64,000 nt of DNA, from contig JAREIK010003092.1 in the NCBI GenBank assembly GCA_029783825.1, positions 176,929-240,928 on the forward strand. Reading direction: 5' to 3'. The DNA comes from Sapria himalayana (taxonomy: Eukaryota > Streptophyta > Magnoliopsida > Malpighiales > Rafflesiaceae). The translations under genes and the position numbers were made by a program. The notes below the pieces were generated by a model. It saw only the letters and a program-made list of their open reading frames with translations. It was not told where the DNA came from and did no database searches. Positions within the stretch are counted from its first letter, which is position 1; the number at the start of each line of letters is the position of its first letter. Positions 1-13,024 of this stretch are shown here, one piece after another.

Positions 1-1427
1 GAACTAGCATTCAAAATTTATCTTATATATGTTTGACTGTTCATTTCATTGATTCTCAATGGAATATGCATAAAAGCTTTTGAACTTTTGTGTAATTAAA
101 AGTCATTCTGGAGTTAATATTAGAAATGCTATTGAGTTTGCATGAAGGAATGGGGTTTGAGAAAGTTGATGTGCATTACTGTTGATAATGCATAAAATAA
201 TGATGTTGCAGCTGAACAATTGAAAAAAAGGCTTGTGAAGAAAAGTGTTGTACCTTTGAGAGGCGAGCATTTTAATATGAGATGTTGTGCTCATATCCTA
301 AACTTAATTGTCAGAGATGGGATTGCAGTAGTTTGGGTTCTATTCAAAAAATTAGAGGTGTGGTGAAATATGTGAGGAGTAGTCCTAAAAGATTAGATAT
401 GTTTAAGTTATGTGTTGAATAAGCAAACTTGACATATGGATCTTCATTGAAATTAGATTGTCCTACAAGATAATTCAACTTATTTGATTCTACAAACTGA
501 TATAAAATATCAAAAAGAAATTGATAGTTTGGAGATAAAGACAAAAGGTTTTTGAAAGAGTTTGGTTCAAACGTTCCAACTGAGAGAGACTGAACAATGC
601 CAAATTTTGGCCCATTTCTTGAAAACTTTTTATGAGGTAACTTGTAAATTTTCTGGCTCATAATATTCTACCTCTAGTGTTTATTTTTCTGAGATTATTT
701 GAATTTTGAAAAAAATTGAGCTTTCTAAAAATAGTAGAGATACAATGGTGTCTGAAATGGGTATGAAAATGAGGCATAAATTCAACAAATATTGGGGTTC
801 TCTTCAGTCAACAAATATTATGCTTTTTGTGGTAGTAGTGTTGGATCCTAGATATAAGCTCAAATATCTCAAGGTTATGTACACTTAGCATTATGGAGAG
901 GAATTGGCTAAAAATTTGGTGAAGAATGTTATAAATGCTTTAAATGAGATGATGGATAATTATAAAGATTTAAATGAAGATGAATCAAAAGAAGATGATT
1001 TCTCTTCTACTGTGTTGAATAAAAATTACTATTTCTTTTATGTAGTGATACCTATGTTGATAATTTTTTTGTTGAATTGGATAAAGAACAAGAAGTTGCA
1101 GCTTTGGAAGAGTTGGATAGGTAGTTGGAGGACAAACTTGAAAAAAATAGAATTGATTTTGATCTTCTAAACTAGTGGAAGGTAAATGAGGTTGGGTATC
1201 GTTCTTTGGCAAATGTAGAAAGGGATGTATTTGCTATCCAAGCATCTACTGTGGCCTACGAATCTACATTTAGCACTGGGGGGAGAACATTAGATAAATT
1301 TAGGAGTTCTTTAACACCTTTTATAGCTGAAGTTCTCATATGTCTACAAGATTGGTTGAGAAGCTCAAACAAACCTATTGAAATTGATAAATTAGTTCAA
1401 CACCTTAATAATTATTAATCAGGTTAG
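1..1427 (+). pseudogene. hAT transposase remnant, central to C-terminal part (copy 1)
   Basis: This is a broken BED-type hAT (Ac/RICESLEEPER-like) transposase. In a working element it would bind the terminal and subterminal repeats in the nucleus and cut the DNA. Visible pieces are a degraded core region, a stretch at 706-888 containing LDPRYKLKYL, and at 1206-1418 the C-terminal hAT dimerisation signature (AIQASTVAYESTFSTGGR), whose Glu is a candidate catalytic residue. Frames are interrupted by many lesions: TAA/TGA codons in the first 600 bp, a TAG at 886-888 shared with three other copies, and a TAA at 1416-1418. Canonical NDD became NYY near 1024. No functional product is expected. The family assignment is secure; the original exon structure is less so. 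Confidence 0.88.
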
Positions 1428-1824
1428 TATACAAATCTTGTAAATTTTAATTTCACTTTTACTTATTTTATTCATTCAATTTAATAAAAATATGGTTCAA
1501 TTACAATTTTCAAAGGGGTCACAAGATCCAAATATTCTTCCAACTATAGTTGGCCAACTAAATTTGGAATGGGTGTATTAAATTTTATATGGTAATATTT
1601 TGTTTTTTTATTACTCTTTCATCTTAGAAATTTATATCTACATGATTAACACATTTTCATCTTTGGTTGTCCTTCTATGGTGGTGAAAGAAAAGGGAGGA
1701 GTTGTAGAAGAGATAATTAATTGGGTTTGGATTTTCGTTGCTGTTACGAGACGAATTTTTGAAATGATTATTATCATTGTTGTTATTAGTTGTATTTTTT
1801 TATTATATTTAGCTGCCTAATTTT

Positions 1825-1849
1825 AGCAATTACTTAAGTACTAATTGCT
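1825..1849. repeat. Conserved dyad in the hAT 3' tail
   Basis: AGCAATTACT and its near-complement are separated by a short TTAAG-containing centre, forming a possible hairpin with 9-bp arms. The same dyad occurs in the other copies at 5005-5029, 23518-23542, 28218-28242 and 61415-61439. Its role is unknown; it could be a subterminal structure or part of a 3' processing signal. Confidence 0.6.
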
Positions 1850-2325
1850 GCTACCAATGTTTCTGCTCATCTTTAGCTTTTCCTGAATATTTTAAGTAAT
1901 TGTTTAAAAAATGTAGTATTGCTATCATGGTTAACTTTCACTCGGCTGAACAAAGCCAACTTGTGAAAAAACAAAGAACAAAATTAAGCACACAACTCGG
2001 TCCCATTCTATTTAACATTTCTATCTTTTTCTGCACATCAAAGCTTTTGACAAGGTAATGGAACTCATTTGTGGTATTCAGCCTATTTGACAAAACAAAA
2101 TTGGCCCAATTTGAGTTCGAAAGATACATAAATAAGGATTCATAAATGGTACAACAAAAGGTTTGGACATGAACTAACTTGGCAGGTTTGAAGAAAATAA
2201 ATTTAAAAAAATGTCCCAACTTCGTTGTGTCCCGGAACCATTTTCTCCTACCCAAAATCCCCGATCTTCGTCCCGTTCAATCCCGATATTTTAAACCTAT
2301 GGGACGGGTCTGGATATTCAAAAAA

Positions 2326-4782
2326 ATTAAAATGAGATTTATTATTTATTATTAATGTATACCAATTTAATAGTTTAAGTATTTAGAGGTTTTGTCATAT
2401 AGGTGTTTAGTGATTCCTGTTTTTAGGCATTTAGTGGTTTATAGATATTATTTAAACAATAAAATAACCAAAAAAAATTTGAAATTTTTTGTCATTTTCA
2501 TAGGTTATAACATTTGAAAATATAATAATATTTGACATTTTTTGAAATGTGAATACAATATTTAGTTATAATAATTTTAATAATTATATATCATATAAAT
2601 TCAATATAAACAATTTTATTAATAGATATTATAATAATGATCAAAAATTAAATTAATAACCTATTAATAATAAGATATATATTAATTAAAAAATATATAC
2701 AAAACCCAAATTGATTAAAATTAAAGTAACAAATATTATTGCATAATAATTTTTAATTTTTAAATTTTTACTTCTTTTATAAGCGTATATTTTTTTTTAT
2801 TAAAATAAATTATTTAAATTATATTTGTCACACTCATAAATTATTTTGTAATGATAATTTATATAAAAATAAACTAAAAAATAATTAAAATGAATATATA
2901 AAATTATAATAAATTAAAATAAAAATTAGATTTCTTAATTATTTAGTATATAGCAGTTTAATGGTTTATGTATTTAGGCATCACGGGCTCTAGAAGTTTA
3001 CAGATTTAACTATGTATGCATTTAGTTGTTTATAGGTTTTATTTAAAAATTAAAATAACAAAATATTTATTTTTATTATTTTTTTATATTTTCAAAGGTT
3101 ATAACCTTTGAAAATATAATAATTTTAAAATTTTTTTCAAATGTGAATTCAATATTTAGTTATAATAATCATTATATTTATATATCATATAAATTCAATA
3201 TAAACAAAATTATTGATAATTATTCTAATAATGTTCAAAAAATAAATTATTAATCTATTATTAATAAGGTAGATATCAATTAAAATATAATTACAAAATC
3301 TATAATGATTCAGAAGCAAAACGAATTATATTACTATATAATAATTTTTTGTTTTTAATTTTTTTCTTCTTTTAATAAGTTTATCTATATTTTTTTTGTT
3401 GAAAAATAATTTATATAAATTATATTTGTCTAACTCATTATTTATTTTTTAATTAATATTTATATAAAAATAAACAAATAAATAATTAAAATGAATATTT
3501 AATATTATAATGAAAAAAATGAGATTTATTCTTTATTATTTAGGGTATACCACTTTAATTTAAATTATATCTGTCTCACTAATAATTTATTTTGTAATTA
3601 ATATTTCAATAAAAATAAATAGATAAATAATTAAAATTAAAATATAAAATTATATTCAATAAAAATTAAAATGAGATTTATAAATTATTATTAATGTATA
3701 CCAGTTTAATATTTTAAGTATTTAGATGTTTTATCATTTAGGACTTAAGCGATTTATGTTTTTAGGCATTTAGTGGTTTATAGGTTTTGTTTAAAAAATA
3801 AAATAGCAAAAAAATAATTTTTGATATTTTTTCACATTTTCAATGGTGAATACAATATTTAGTAATAATAATCATTATAATTATATATAATATAAGCTAA
3901 ATATAAACAATTTTATTGATAGATATGATATCAATTTTCAGAAAATAAATTAATATGTTATTATTATTATTATGGATATACATTAAAATATAATTGCAAA
4001 ACCTAAAATTATTCAAAATCCAAGTAAAATTTTTTACTAAATAATAATTTTTGTTTTTGCTTCTCTTTATCAGCTTATATATTTTTTGATGAAAATAAAT
4101 TATTTAAATTATATTTGTATCATTATTAATTATTTTGTAATTAATATTTTAATAAATAATTTCAATTATATTTAAGGTTTACGAGTTTAAATGTTTAAGT
4201 ATTTATGGGATTTTGTGTTTAGGAGTTTAGATGTTTAAGTGTTTAGGCATTTAGTGGTTTATAAGTTTTATTTAAACAATGCTATAGCCAAAATTTTTTT
4301 TATTATTTTTTCTAATTTTTGAAGATTTTATCCTTTGAAAATATAATAATTTTTAAATTATTTTCAAATGTAAATATAATATTTATTTATAATAATCTTC
4401 ATAATTATAATTCATTTAAATTCAATATAAATAATTATATTGCTAGATATTATAATTATAATCAAAAAATAAATTAATAAACTATTATTAATAAAATAGT
4501 TATTATTTAAAAAGTATTGGCAAAATCTAAATTTATTTAAATCAATGTAAAATATATAACTAAATTATAATTTTTTTTAATGTTTTGCTTTTTTATAAGT
4601 TTATATTTTTGTTATTTAAAATAAATTATTTAAATTATATTTGTCTTACTCATAATCTATTTTGTAATTTATAATTATATAATAATAAACTACTAAATAA
4701 TTAAAATGAATATTTAAAATTATAATGAATACAAATAAAATTGAGATTTATTATTTATTATTCAGGATATACTGGTTTTATT
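2326..4782 (-). repeat. AT-rich ~600-bp satellite, orientation A, block 1
   Basis: About four monomers read as the reverse complement of the main array. Palindromes lie near 2495-2520 (one arm mutated), 3089-3114 (perfect), ~3840 and ~4330 (degraded). Telomere-like GTTTAGG/TTTAGTGG blocks lie near 2375-2450, 2945-3030, 3700-3790 and 4175-4270. The block is colinear with 29180-31500, sharing private variants such as AAGGTTTACGAGTTTAAA. No gene is visible in it. Confidence 0.92.
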
Positions 4783-5427
4783 CAAACGAGTTCCATTACC
4801 TTGTCAAAAGCTTTGATGTTCAGAAAAGGATAGAAATGTTAAATAGAATTGGACCGAGTTGTGTGCTTAATTTGGTTCTTTGTTTTTTCACAAGTTGGCT
4901 TTGTTCAGCCGAGTTAAAGTTAACCATAATAGCAATACTACATTTTTTAAACAATTACTTAAAATATTCAGGAATAGCTAAAGATGACCACAAACATTGG
5001 TAGAAGCAATTACTACTTAAGTAATTGCTAAAATTAGGCGGGTAAATATAATAAAAAAAAATACAACTAATAACAACCATGATAATAATCATTTCAAAAT
5101 TCGTCTCGGAACAGCAATGAAAATCCAAACCCAATTAATTATCTCTTCTACAACTCCTCCCTTTTCTTTCTCCACCGTAGACGGACAACCAAAGATGAAA
5201 ATGTGTTAATCATGTAGACATAAATTTCTAAGATGAAAGAGTAATAAAAAAACAAAATATTACCTTATAAAATTTAATACAACCATTCCAAATCAAGTTG
5301 GCCAACTATAGTTGGAAGAATATTTGGATCTTGTGACCCCACTGAAAATTGTAATTGAACCATATTTTTATTAAATTGAATGAATAAAATAAGTAAAAGT
5401 GAAATTAAAATTTACAAGATTTGTATA

Positions 5428-7568
5428 CTAACCTGATTCATTATCATCAAGGTCTTGAACTAATTCTTCAATTTCAATAGGTATGTTTGAACTTCTCAAC
5501 CAATCTTGTAGACATATGAGAACTACAGCTATAATAGGTGTTAAAAACTCCTAAATTTTTCTAAAGTTATCCCCCCAGTGCTAAATGCAGATTACTAGGC
5601 CGCAATAGATTCTTGGATATCAAATACATCCCTTACTACATTTTCCAAAGAAGGATACCTAATCTCATTTACCTTCCACCTGTTTAAAAGATCAAAATCA
5701 ATTCTAATTTTTTCAATTTTGTGCTCCAAGTACCTATCCAACTATTCCAAAGCTGCAACTTCTTGTTCTTTCTCCAATTCAACAATAAAAATCATCAACA
5801 TAAGTATCACTACCATCAAAGAAATCATAATTTTTATTCAACACAGTAGAAGAGAAATCATCTTTTTTGATTCATCTTCATTTAAATCTTTATAATCATC
5901 CATCATCTCATTTAAAGCATTTATAACATTCTTGACCTAATTTTTAGCCAATTCCTCTCCATAATGCTAAGTGTACATAACCTTGAGATATTTGAGCTTA
6001 TATCTAGGATCCAACACTACTGCTAAAAAAAGCATAATATTTGTTGACTGAAGAGAACCCTAATATTTGTTGAATTTATGTCTCATTTTCATACCCATTT
6101 CAGACACCATTGTATCTCTACTATTTTCAGAAAGCTCAATTTTTATCAAAATTCGAATAATTTCAGGAAAATAAACACTAGAGATAAAATTTTATGAGCC
6201 AGAAAATTTACAAGTTACCTTATAAAAAGTTTTCAAGAAACGAGCAAAAATTTTGGCTGTTTGTTCAGTCTCTCTCAGTTCGAACGTTTGAACCAAACTT
6301 CTTCAAAAACCATTTGTCTTTGTCATCCAACTTATCAAATTCTTTTTGATATTTTATATCAGTGTGTAGCATCAAATAAGTTCAATTCCATCTTGTAGGC
6401 AATCTAATTGCAATGAAGATCCAAATATCAAGTTTGATTCTTCAACACATAACTTAAACATATCTAATCTTTTAGTACTGCTCCTCACATATTTCACCAC
6501 ACCTCTAATTTTTTGAATAGCACCCTCAACTACTGAAATGTCATCCCTGACAATTAAGTTCAGGATATGATCACAACATCTCATATGAAAATGCTCGCCT
6601 CTCAAAGGTACAACATTTTTCTCCACAAGCCTTTTTTTCAATTGTTCAACTGCAACATCATTATTTGATGCATTGTCAACAGTAATGAACATCAACTTTC
6701 TCTAACCCCATTTATTCATGCAAAACTCAATAGCATTTCTAATATTAAATCCAGAATGACTTTTAATTACACGAAAGTTAAAAAATCATTTTATGCATAT
6801 TTCATTGAGAATCAATGAAATGAATAGTCAAACATATATAAGACAAATTTTGAATGCTAGTCCAAGTGTAGGTAGTCAATGAAACTCTACAATAATGAGA
6901 TGTATGCTATCAAATAATTTCTTCTTTTCCGTCACAAACAAAGAAAAATAATCCCTCAACATAGAGTGCCTAGATGGAATTTAAAATTGAGGAACACTAA
7001 CTTCACAAAACTTCTTAAACTCATCTCTCTCAACAAAACAAAAAGGCAATTCATCTTTTATGATCTTTTTCACCAAAGCCTCCCTAACGAGTTGTTAATC
7101 AAATTTCCAACAAGTTAATTTGTTATCCTCTGAACTAGTACCTTTAGTGAAACTCAACAAAGATTGTGACTTGTCTTTACCTTGTGAGCTTCTATTAATT
7201 CTTTTTTCTGTTGAAATTTCCTACAAGTCTTTCTCAGGTATTTCTAAAACCCGTAGTACCTTATCACTTTTTGCCAATTATTTTTTCTTATGCCATATAC
7301 TAGCAGCCCTACCAGTTTCATTTCCATCTGAATCAACTAATATCTCATAAGTTTCCCAAACAGCAGACTTATACTTTTTATGAGCTTGAGGTTCAGATGT
7401 ACATTGACTTTCTTTTACAATTGGAATTGAAGAACCTGCCGTAACAATAGGAAGGTTCATGAAAGAATGATGATTGGATTTAATAGTACTTTGATCATTT
7501 GAGATGTGATCATCTTCTATTTATTGTATTTTTCATTTGCCGTTGGATTGTGCCATCTGCATTGCCAT
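5428..7568 (-). pseudogene. hAT BED-finger transposase pseudogene (copy 2)
   Basis: A candidate ancestral start is the ATG at 7566-7568 (MAMQMAQS); the matching C-terminal stop is at 5428-5430. Codon 12 is TGA and codon 16 is TAA (7521-7523, shared with copies 5 and 6). The BED finger is ruined: the CIWC pair of copy 6 is SIWH here, a 1-bp deletion shifts the frame just after it, and the His ligand codon is TAC, as in copy 6. The segment at 6372-6695 keeps the TVDNASNND motif and the HFHMRCCDHILNLIV motif of the hAT core. The TAG at 5967-5969 is shared with copies 1, 4 and 6. The gene is dead, but it spans the full ~700-codon length usual for plant Ac-like transposases. Confidence 0.9.
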
Positions 7569-8152
7569 TAATTAATATGATATGTTAAGCATAAATACAT
7601 ATAAATATTTCAAAAAAGCAAGCTCTACAAAACTTACTGTAACACATTCAGCCCACTCATTCGGCCCAACCACAACACCACAACCAATACTCAACAGAAC
7701 TGACTGAGACACATAATAATAATAAATAATCATTCAATTCTTATCAGAAAAACAAACCAAAAGGCTGGTGGCATCTGAGACACGGTGTAGGCAACCAGAA
7801 GTGCGACGGACAAGGGCTGGACCTAAATGAACACGGCTGGAACGATGTCAGTTGGCCTGGAACTCTTCGGAACAACAATAGGTGCGTTCGGAATTGGATG
7901 GGTAGTAACAGATTTGGTGGCATCTTCTTGTTATATATATATATATATATTCCTGGTTCTAGTATCGGTTTGTTAGGATGGGATGGTTTTCGATTTGGAT
8001 ATTGCTCAAGATCCGGAACCGTCCCAAAAGAAAAAATACGTGACAGAACGGGACAGAAAAAGTCAAAGTCAACGGATTTTTCTAAGTCCCGATTCTTTCA
8101 GGACAAGACTTCGGGTCGGGTCGGGAAACTCCAAGTCTTGTGAGGAGCCCTA
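7569..8152 (-). other. hAT 5' leader and terminal region (copy 2)
   Basis: This is non-coding sequence upstream of the transposase. It holds clusters of GTCCC/GGGAC words (for example near 7995-8130) resembling the subterminal transposase-binding repeats known from hAT elements, and a TA dinucleotide tract at about 7932-7950. The imperfect terminal inverted repeat TAGGGCTCCTCA (minus strand) matches TAGGGGTGCTCA at the opposite end of copy 6. I see no clear promoter box. Confidence 0.55.
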
Positions 8153-11100
8153 CTAAATGCATATAAAGTTAAATCAGTAAACTCCTAAACCCTCTAATGC
8201 CTAAATACATAAATCATTAAACTACTAAATACTTCTTAATAATTAATAAATTTATTTTTTATTACTATTTATTATATTTTTAGATATTCATTTTAATTAT
8301 TTATTAGTGTATTTATTTTTAAATATTTATTACAAAATAAATTATGAGTGGGACAAATATAATTTAAATAATATATTATTTATTTAATAAAAATATACGC
8401 TTATAAAAGAAGAATAAATTTAAAAATTAGAAATTATTATCAAGTAATATAAGTTAGTTTAATTTTGAAATAATTTGGGTTTTGTAAATATTTTTTAATT
8501 AATACCTATCTTAATATTAAAAGTTTATAAATTTAATTATTGATCATTATTATAATATCTTTCAATAAAATTATTTATATTAAATTTATATGATATATAA
8601 TTATTAATATTATTATAACAAAATATTCTATTAAAATTTCAAAAAATTTTAAATATTATTATATTTTCAAATGTTATAACCTATGAAAATGATAAAAAAT
8701 TATAGAAATTTTTTTTGTTATTTTATTTTTTTAAATAAAACCTATAACCCACTAAAAGCCTAAAAACATAAAATCGCTAAAATCCTAACGACAAAACCAT
8801 TAAATACTTAAATCATTAAATTGGTATATATTAATAATAAACCATAAATCGCATTTTAATTTTTATTCAGTATAATTTTAAATTTTTATTTTAATTATTT
8901 ATCAATTTATTTTATAGATAATTTAATTACAAAATAAATTATAGTGAGACAGATCTAATTTAAATTAAACTAGTATCCCTAAATAATAAATAATAAATCA
9001 CATTTTTTTTTCAATATAATTTTTAATATTTATTTTAATTATTTATTTGTTTATTTATATATAAATATTAATTACAAAATAAATTGAGTTAGAGAAATAT
9101 AATTTATATACATTATTTTTCATCAAAAAATTATTGATAAACTTTTAAAAGAAAAAATAATTTCAAAACAAAATATTATTATATATTAATATATTTTGCT
9201 TTTCTTTTGAATCATTTTAGTTTTTGTAATTATATTTTAATTGATATCTATCTTATTTATAATAGATTATTAATTTACTTTTTGATCATTATTAGAATAT
9301 TTATCAATAAAATTGTTTATATTGAATTTATATAATATATAAATATAATGATTATTATAATTAAATATTGTATTCACATTTAAAAAAATTTAAAAATTAT
9401 TATATTTTCAAAGGTTAAAACCTTTGAAAATATCAAAAAATAATAAAAATAAACTTTTTTATTTTATTTTTTTAATAAAACCTATAAACCACTAAATGCA
9501 TACGTAGTTAAATCAATAAACTCCTAAACCTCATAATGCCTAAATAAATAAACCATTAAATCGTTATATACTACTTAATAATTAATAAATCTAATTTTTA
9601 TTTCTATTTATTATAATTTTAAAAATTCATTTTAATTATTTATTATTTTATTTTTATAGAAATATTTATTACAAATTAAATTATGAGAGCGACATATATT
9701 TTTTAATAAATTTATTTTTAATAAAAAAAAATAGATCCTTAATTAAGAAGTAAAAATTTAAAAATTTAAAATTATTATCCTGTAATATATTTTAATTTAT
9801 TTTGAATCAATTTGGATTTTGTAAATTTTTTTTAATTAATATCAATCCTTTTATAAATAGTTTATTAATTTAAATTTGATCCTTATTATATTATATATCA
9901 ATAAAATTGTTTATATTTAATTTATATGATATATAATTATTAATATTATTATAACTAAATATCGTATTCACATTTCAAAAAATTTTAAATATTATTATAT
10001 TTTCAAAGGTTATAAACTATTATGATGAAAAAAAAACAAAATTGTTTTTGTTATTTTATTGTTTAAATAAAACCTATAAACCGCTAAATACCTAAAAATG
10101 TAAATTGCTTAACTCCTAAATGACAAAACCTTTAAATACTTAAACTTTTAAAAAGGTGTACATTAATAAAAAAATCATAAATCTCAATTTAATTTTTATT
10201 AAGTATAATTTTAAATTTTTATTTTAATTATTTATCAGTTTATTTTTATATAAATATTAATTATAAAATAAACTATTAGTGAGATAGATCTAATTTAAAT
10301 AAGTTATTTTTCATCAAAAAAAATACCTGATAAAAAGTGGCAAAATTATAAAAACAAAAATTTATTATTTAGTAATATATTTTATTTTTATTTAGAATCA
10401 TTTTATATTTTGCAATTATATTTTAATTTATATCATTCTTATTAATAATAGGTTGTTACTTTTTTATTGATCATTATTATAATATCTATTGATAAAATTA
10501 TTTATATTGAGTTTACATTATATATAATTATTAAGATTATTATTACTGTATATTATATTCACATATAAAAAAAATTTAAAAATTATTATAATTTCAAAGT
10601 TTATAACCTTCAAAAAATAAAAAAATAAAAAAATTAAATTTATTATTTTTTCGTTCTTTAAATACAAACTATAAATCACTAAAGGCCTAAACACTTAAAT
10701 CATTAAACCCCTAAACAGCTTAATACTTAAACCATTAAGCTAGTATATCCTGAATAATAAATAAAAAATCTCTATTTTATTTGTATTCATTATAGTTATA
10801 AATATTCATTTTAATTATTTATTAGTTTATTTTTATTGAATTATAAATTAAAAATAAATTATGAGGAAGACAAATATAATTTAAAGAAATTACTTTTAAT
10901 AAAAAAATATAAACTTAAAAAAGAAGCAAAACATCAAATAAATTATTATTTAGTAATATATTTTATTTTGATTTTGAATAAATTTACGTTTTGCAAATAT
11001 ATTTTAAATAATATCGTTCTTTTTAATAATAGTTTATTAATTTATTTTTTGATCATTAATATAATATCTATCAATATAATTGTTTATATTGAATTTACAT

Positions 11101-12648
11101 GATATATAATTATTAAAATTATGAAAACTAAATATTTAATTCACATATAAAAAAAATTTAAAAATTGTTATATTTTCAAAGGTTACCTTCAAAAATGATA
11201 AAAAATAACAAAAATAAAGTTTTTGTTATATCATTGTTTAAATAAAACTAATAAACCATTAAATGCATAAATACATAAATCTCTAAACTCCTAAAACCCA
11301 AAGCCCCTAAATACTTAAACCATTAAACTCGTAAACCTTAAATATAATTTAAATAATTTATATAAATATTAATTACAAAATAAATTATGAGTGATACAAA
11401 TATAATTTAAATAATATATTTTTCATCAAAAAAAAAATATAAGCTTATGAAATGATGCAAAAACTAAAAATAAATTATTAGTTAGTAATAAACATTACTT
11501 TGATTTTGAATTATTTTAAGTTGTTTAATTATATTTTAATTTATATCTATCATATTAATAATAGTTTATTAATTTATTTTTTGATAATTGATATAATATA
11601 TATCAATAAAATTGTTTATATTTAGTTGATATTATATATAGTTATAATAATTATTATTACTAAATATTGTATATACATTTTTAAAATTTTTTTAAAATTA
11701 TTATATTTTCAAATGTTATAACCTTTAAAAATTTGAAAAAATATCAAAAATAATTTTTTTTTCTTTCATTAATTAAATAAAACCTATAAACTACTAAATT
11801 CCTAAAAACATAAATTGGTAAAATCCTAAACGACAAAACATCTAAATACTTAAACCATTAAATTGGTATACATTAATAATAAATCATAATTCTCAATTTA
11901 ATTTTTTTAAGTATAATTTTAAATGTTTATATTAATTATTTATCAGTTTATTTTTATAGAAATATTAATTACAAAAAAAATTATTAGTGAGACAGATATA
12001 ATTTAAATTAAACCGGTATACTCTAAATAATAAATAATAAATCTCATTTATTTCATTATAATTTTAAATATCCATTTTAATTATTTATTTGTTTATTTTT
12101 ATATAAATATTAATTAGAAAATAAATTATAAGTTATACAAATAGATTTTTTATATAAAAAAATCTAAAAACAAAAAATTATTATATAGTAATATATTTTG
12201 CTTTGTTTTTGAATCATTTTAGGTTTTGTAATTATATTTTAATTGATATCTAACTTATTAATAATAGATTATTAAATTATTTTTTTATCATTATTATAAT
12301 ATTTATCAATAAAAATGTTTATATTGAATTTATATGATATATATATTTAATAATTATTATAACTAAATATTATATTCACTTTTGAAAAAAAATTTAAAAT
12401 TATTATATTTTCAAAGATTAAAACCTTTTAACATTTGAAAAAAAAAATATTTTTTTTTGTTATTTTATTGTTTAAATAAAACCTATAAACCACTAAATGC
12501 CTAAACACTTAAATCACTAAACTACAAAATCCCGGTACCAATTTATATATAATTCTTTAAACCGGTATACCCTAAATAATAATTAATAAATCTCAGTTTT
12601 ATTTGTTTTCATTATAATTTAAAATACTTATTTTAAATATTTAACTTT

Positions 12649-12668
12649 ATATATATATATATATATTA
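12649..12668. repeat. (TA)n microsatellite inside a monomer
   Basis: An uninterrupted run of TA dinucleotides replaces the usual TTTTTATAGAAATAT segment of the monomer. The same monomer variant recurs about 2.96 kb later (15606-15637, longer tract), and in shorter form near 21288-21297 and 46570, so it marks a monomer subtype. Confidence 0.8.
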
Positions 12669-12998
12669 ATTATAAAATAAATTATGAGTTAAAATATAAT
12701 ATATAAAAATTAGTTTTCATAAAAAAAAAGATAAGCTTATAAAAAGAATAAAAATTTAAAAACAAATAATTATTATTAAGTAATATATTTTGCTTTGCTT
12801 TTGAATCATTTTAGGTTCTGATATTATATTTTAAGTAATATCAATTTTGTTCATAAAAGATTTTTAATTTATTTTTGATAATTATTAGAATATCTATCAA
12901 TAAATTTGTTTATCTTGAATTTATATGATATATAATTATTATGATTATCATAAATAAATATTTATTCACTTTGTGAAAACAATTTAAAAATTATGATA

Positions 12999-13024
12999 TT
13001 TTCAAAGGTTATAACCTTTGAAAA
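12999..13024. repeat. 26-bp perfect palindrome, the satellite's hallmark (representative copy)
   Basis: The half-site TTTTCAAAGGTTA is followed immediately by its exact reverse complement with no spacer. Other perfect copies start at 3089, 15361, 16567, 17765, 22980, 25274, 34106, 46312 and 53491. Most remaining monomers carry the palindrome with one to a few changes, often CTATG or CTTCA in the right arm. It is the best-conserved and most GC-containing part of an otherwise AT-only stretch. It could extrude as a cruciform or bind a dimeric protein; neither can be shown from sequence. Confidence 0.9.

Larger units (their letters stand above)
1..2325 (+). mobile_element. hAT DNA transposon copy 1 (5'-truncated by the window, 3' terminus deleted)
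   Basis: The left edge of the window lies inside the transposase, at the coding stretch following the TTDTWTS motif of better copies. The element continues through the C-terminal dimerisation region (to about 1427), a 3' non-coding tail with a conserved dyad (1825-1849), and GC-richer subterminal sequence with GGGAC/GTCCC words around 2220-2310. It stops at about 2325 inside a CAAAAAAATT stretch. The last ~105 bp, including the terminal inverted repeat, are missing when compared with the copy ending at 28787. Satellite follows in orientation A. The superfamily call rests on the transposase motifs and on the TAGGGGTGCTCA terminus seen in sister copies. Confidence 0.88.
4783..8152 (-). mobile_element. 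hAT DNA transposon copy 2 (nearly complete, 3' ~324 bp missing)
   Basis: On the minus strand the 5' terminus is at 8152: the + strand reads TGAGGAGCCCTA, a one-base variant of the TGAGCACCCCTA end at 28776-28787. The 8-bp target sequence CTAAATGC follows at 8153-8160. The 5' leader (about 7570-8152) is GC-richer, with GGGAC/GTCCC words and a short (TA)n tract near 7932-7950. The transposase pseudogene follows, then the 3' tail down to CAAACGAG at 4783-4790, where it joins orientation-A satellite directly. Relative to the copy starting at 60869, 324 bp of 3' end are lost. With these restored, the element would be about 3.7 kb. Confidence 0.9.

Noticed and set aside
344..661. Frames on the strand opposite the transposase (also 103-294, 985-1212, 7120-7350, 27530-27730, 63584-63820)
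   Set aside because: Shadows of the decayed hAT transposase coding strand; no independent motif.
10836..11102. Open frames of 60-90 codons inside the satellite (also 14598-14801, 20185-20373, 23844-24116, 29517-29729, 41870-42052, 49102-49290, 58154-58336, 58401-58637)
   Set aside because: They are Asn/Ile/Leu/Tyr/Lys-rich translations of AT-rich repeat DNA, recur at the same monomer phase, and are broken in neighbouring monomers. No domain or codon signal.
12999..13024. Palindrome interpreted as a CENP-B box or a Rho-independent terminator
   Set aside because: The sequence does not match the CENP-B box consensus and is not plant-specific evidence. Bacterial terminator logic does not apply here.
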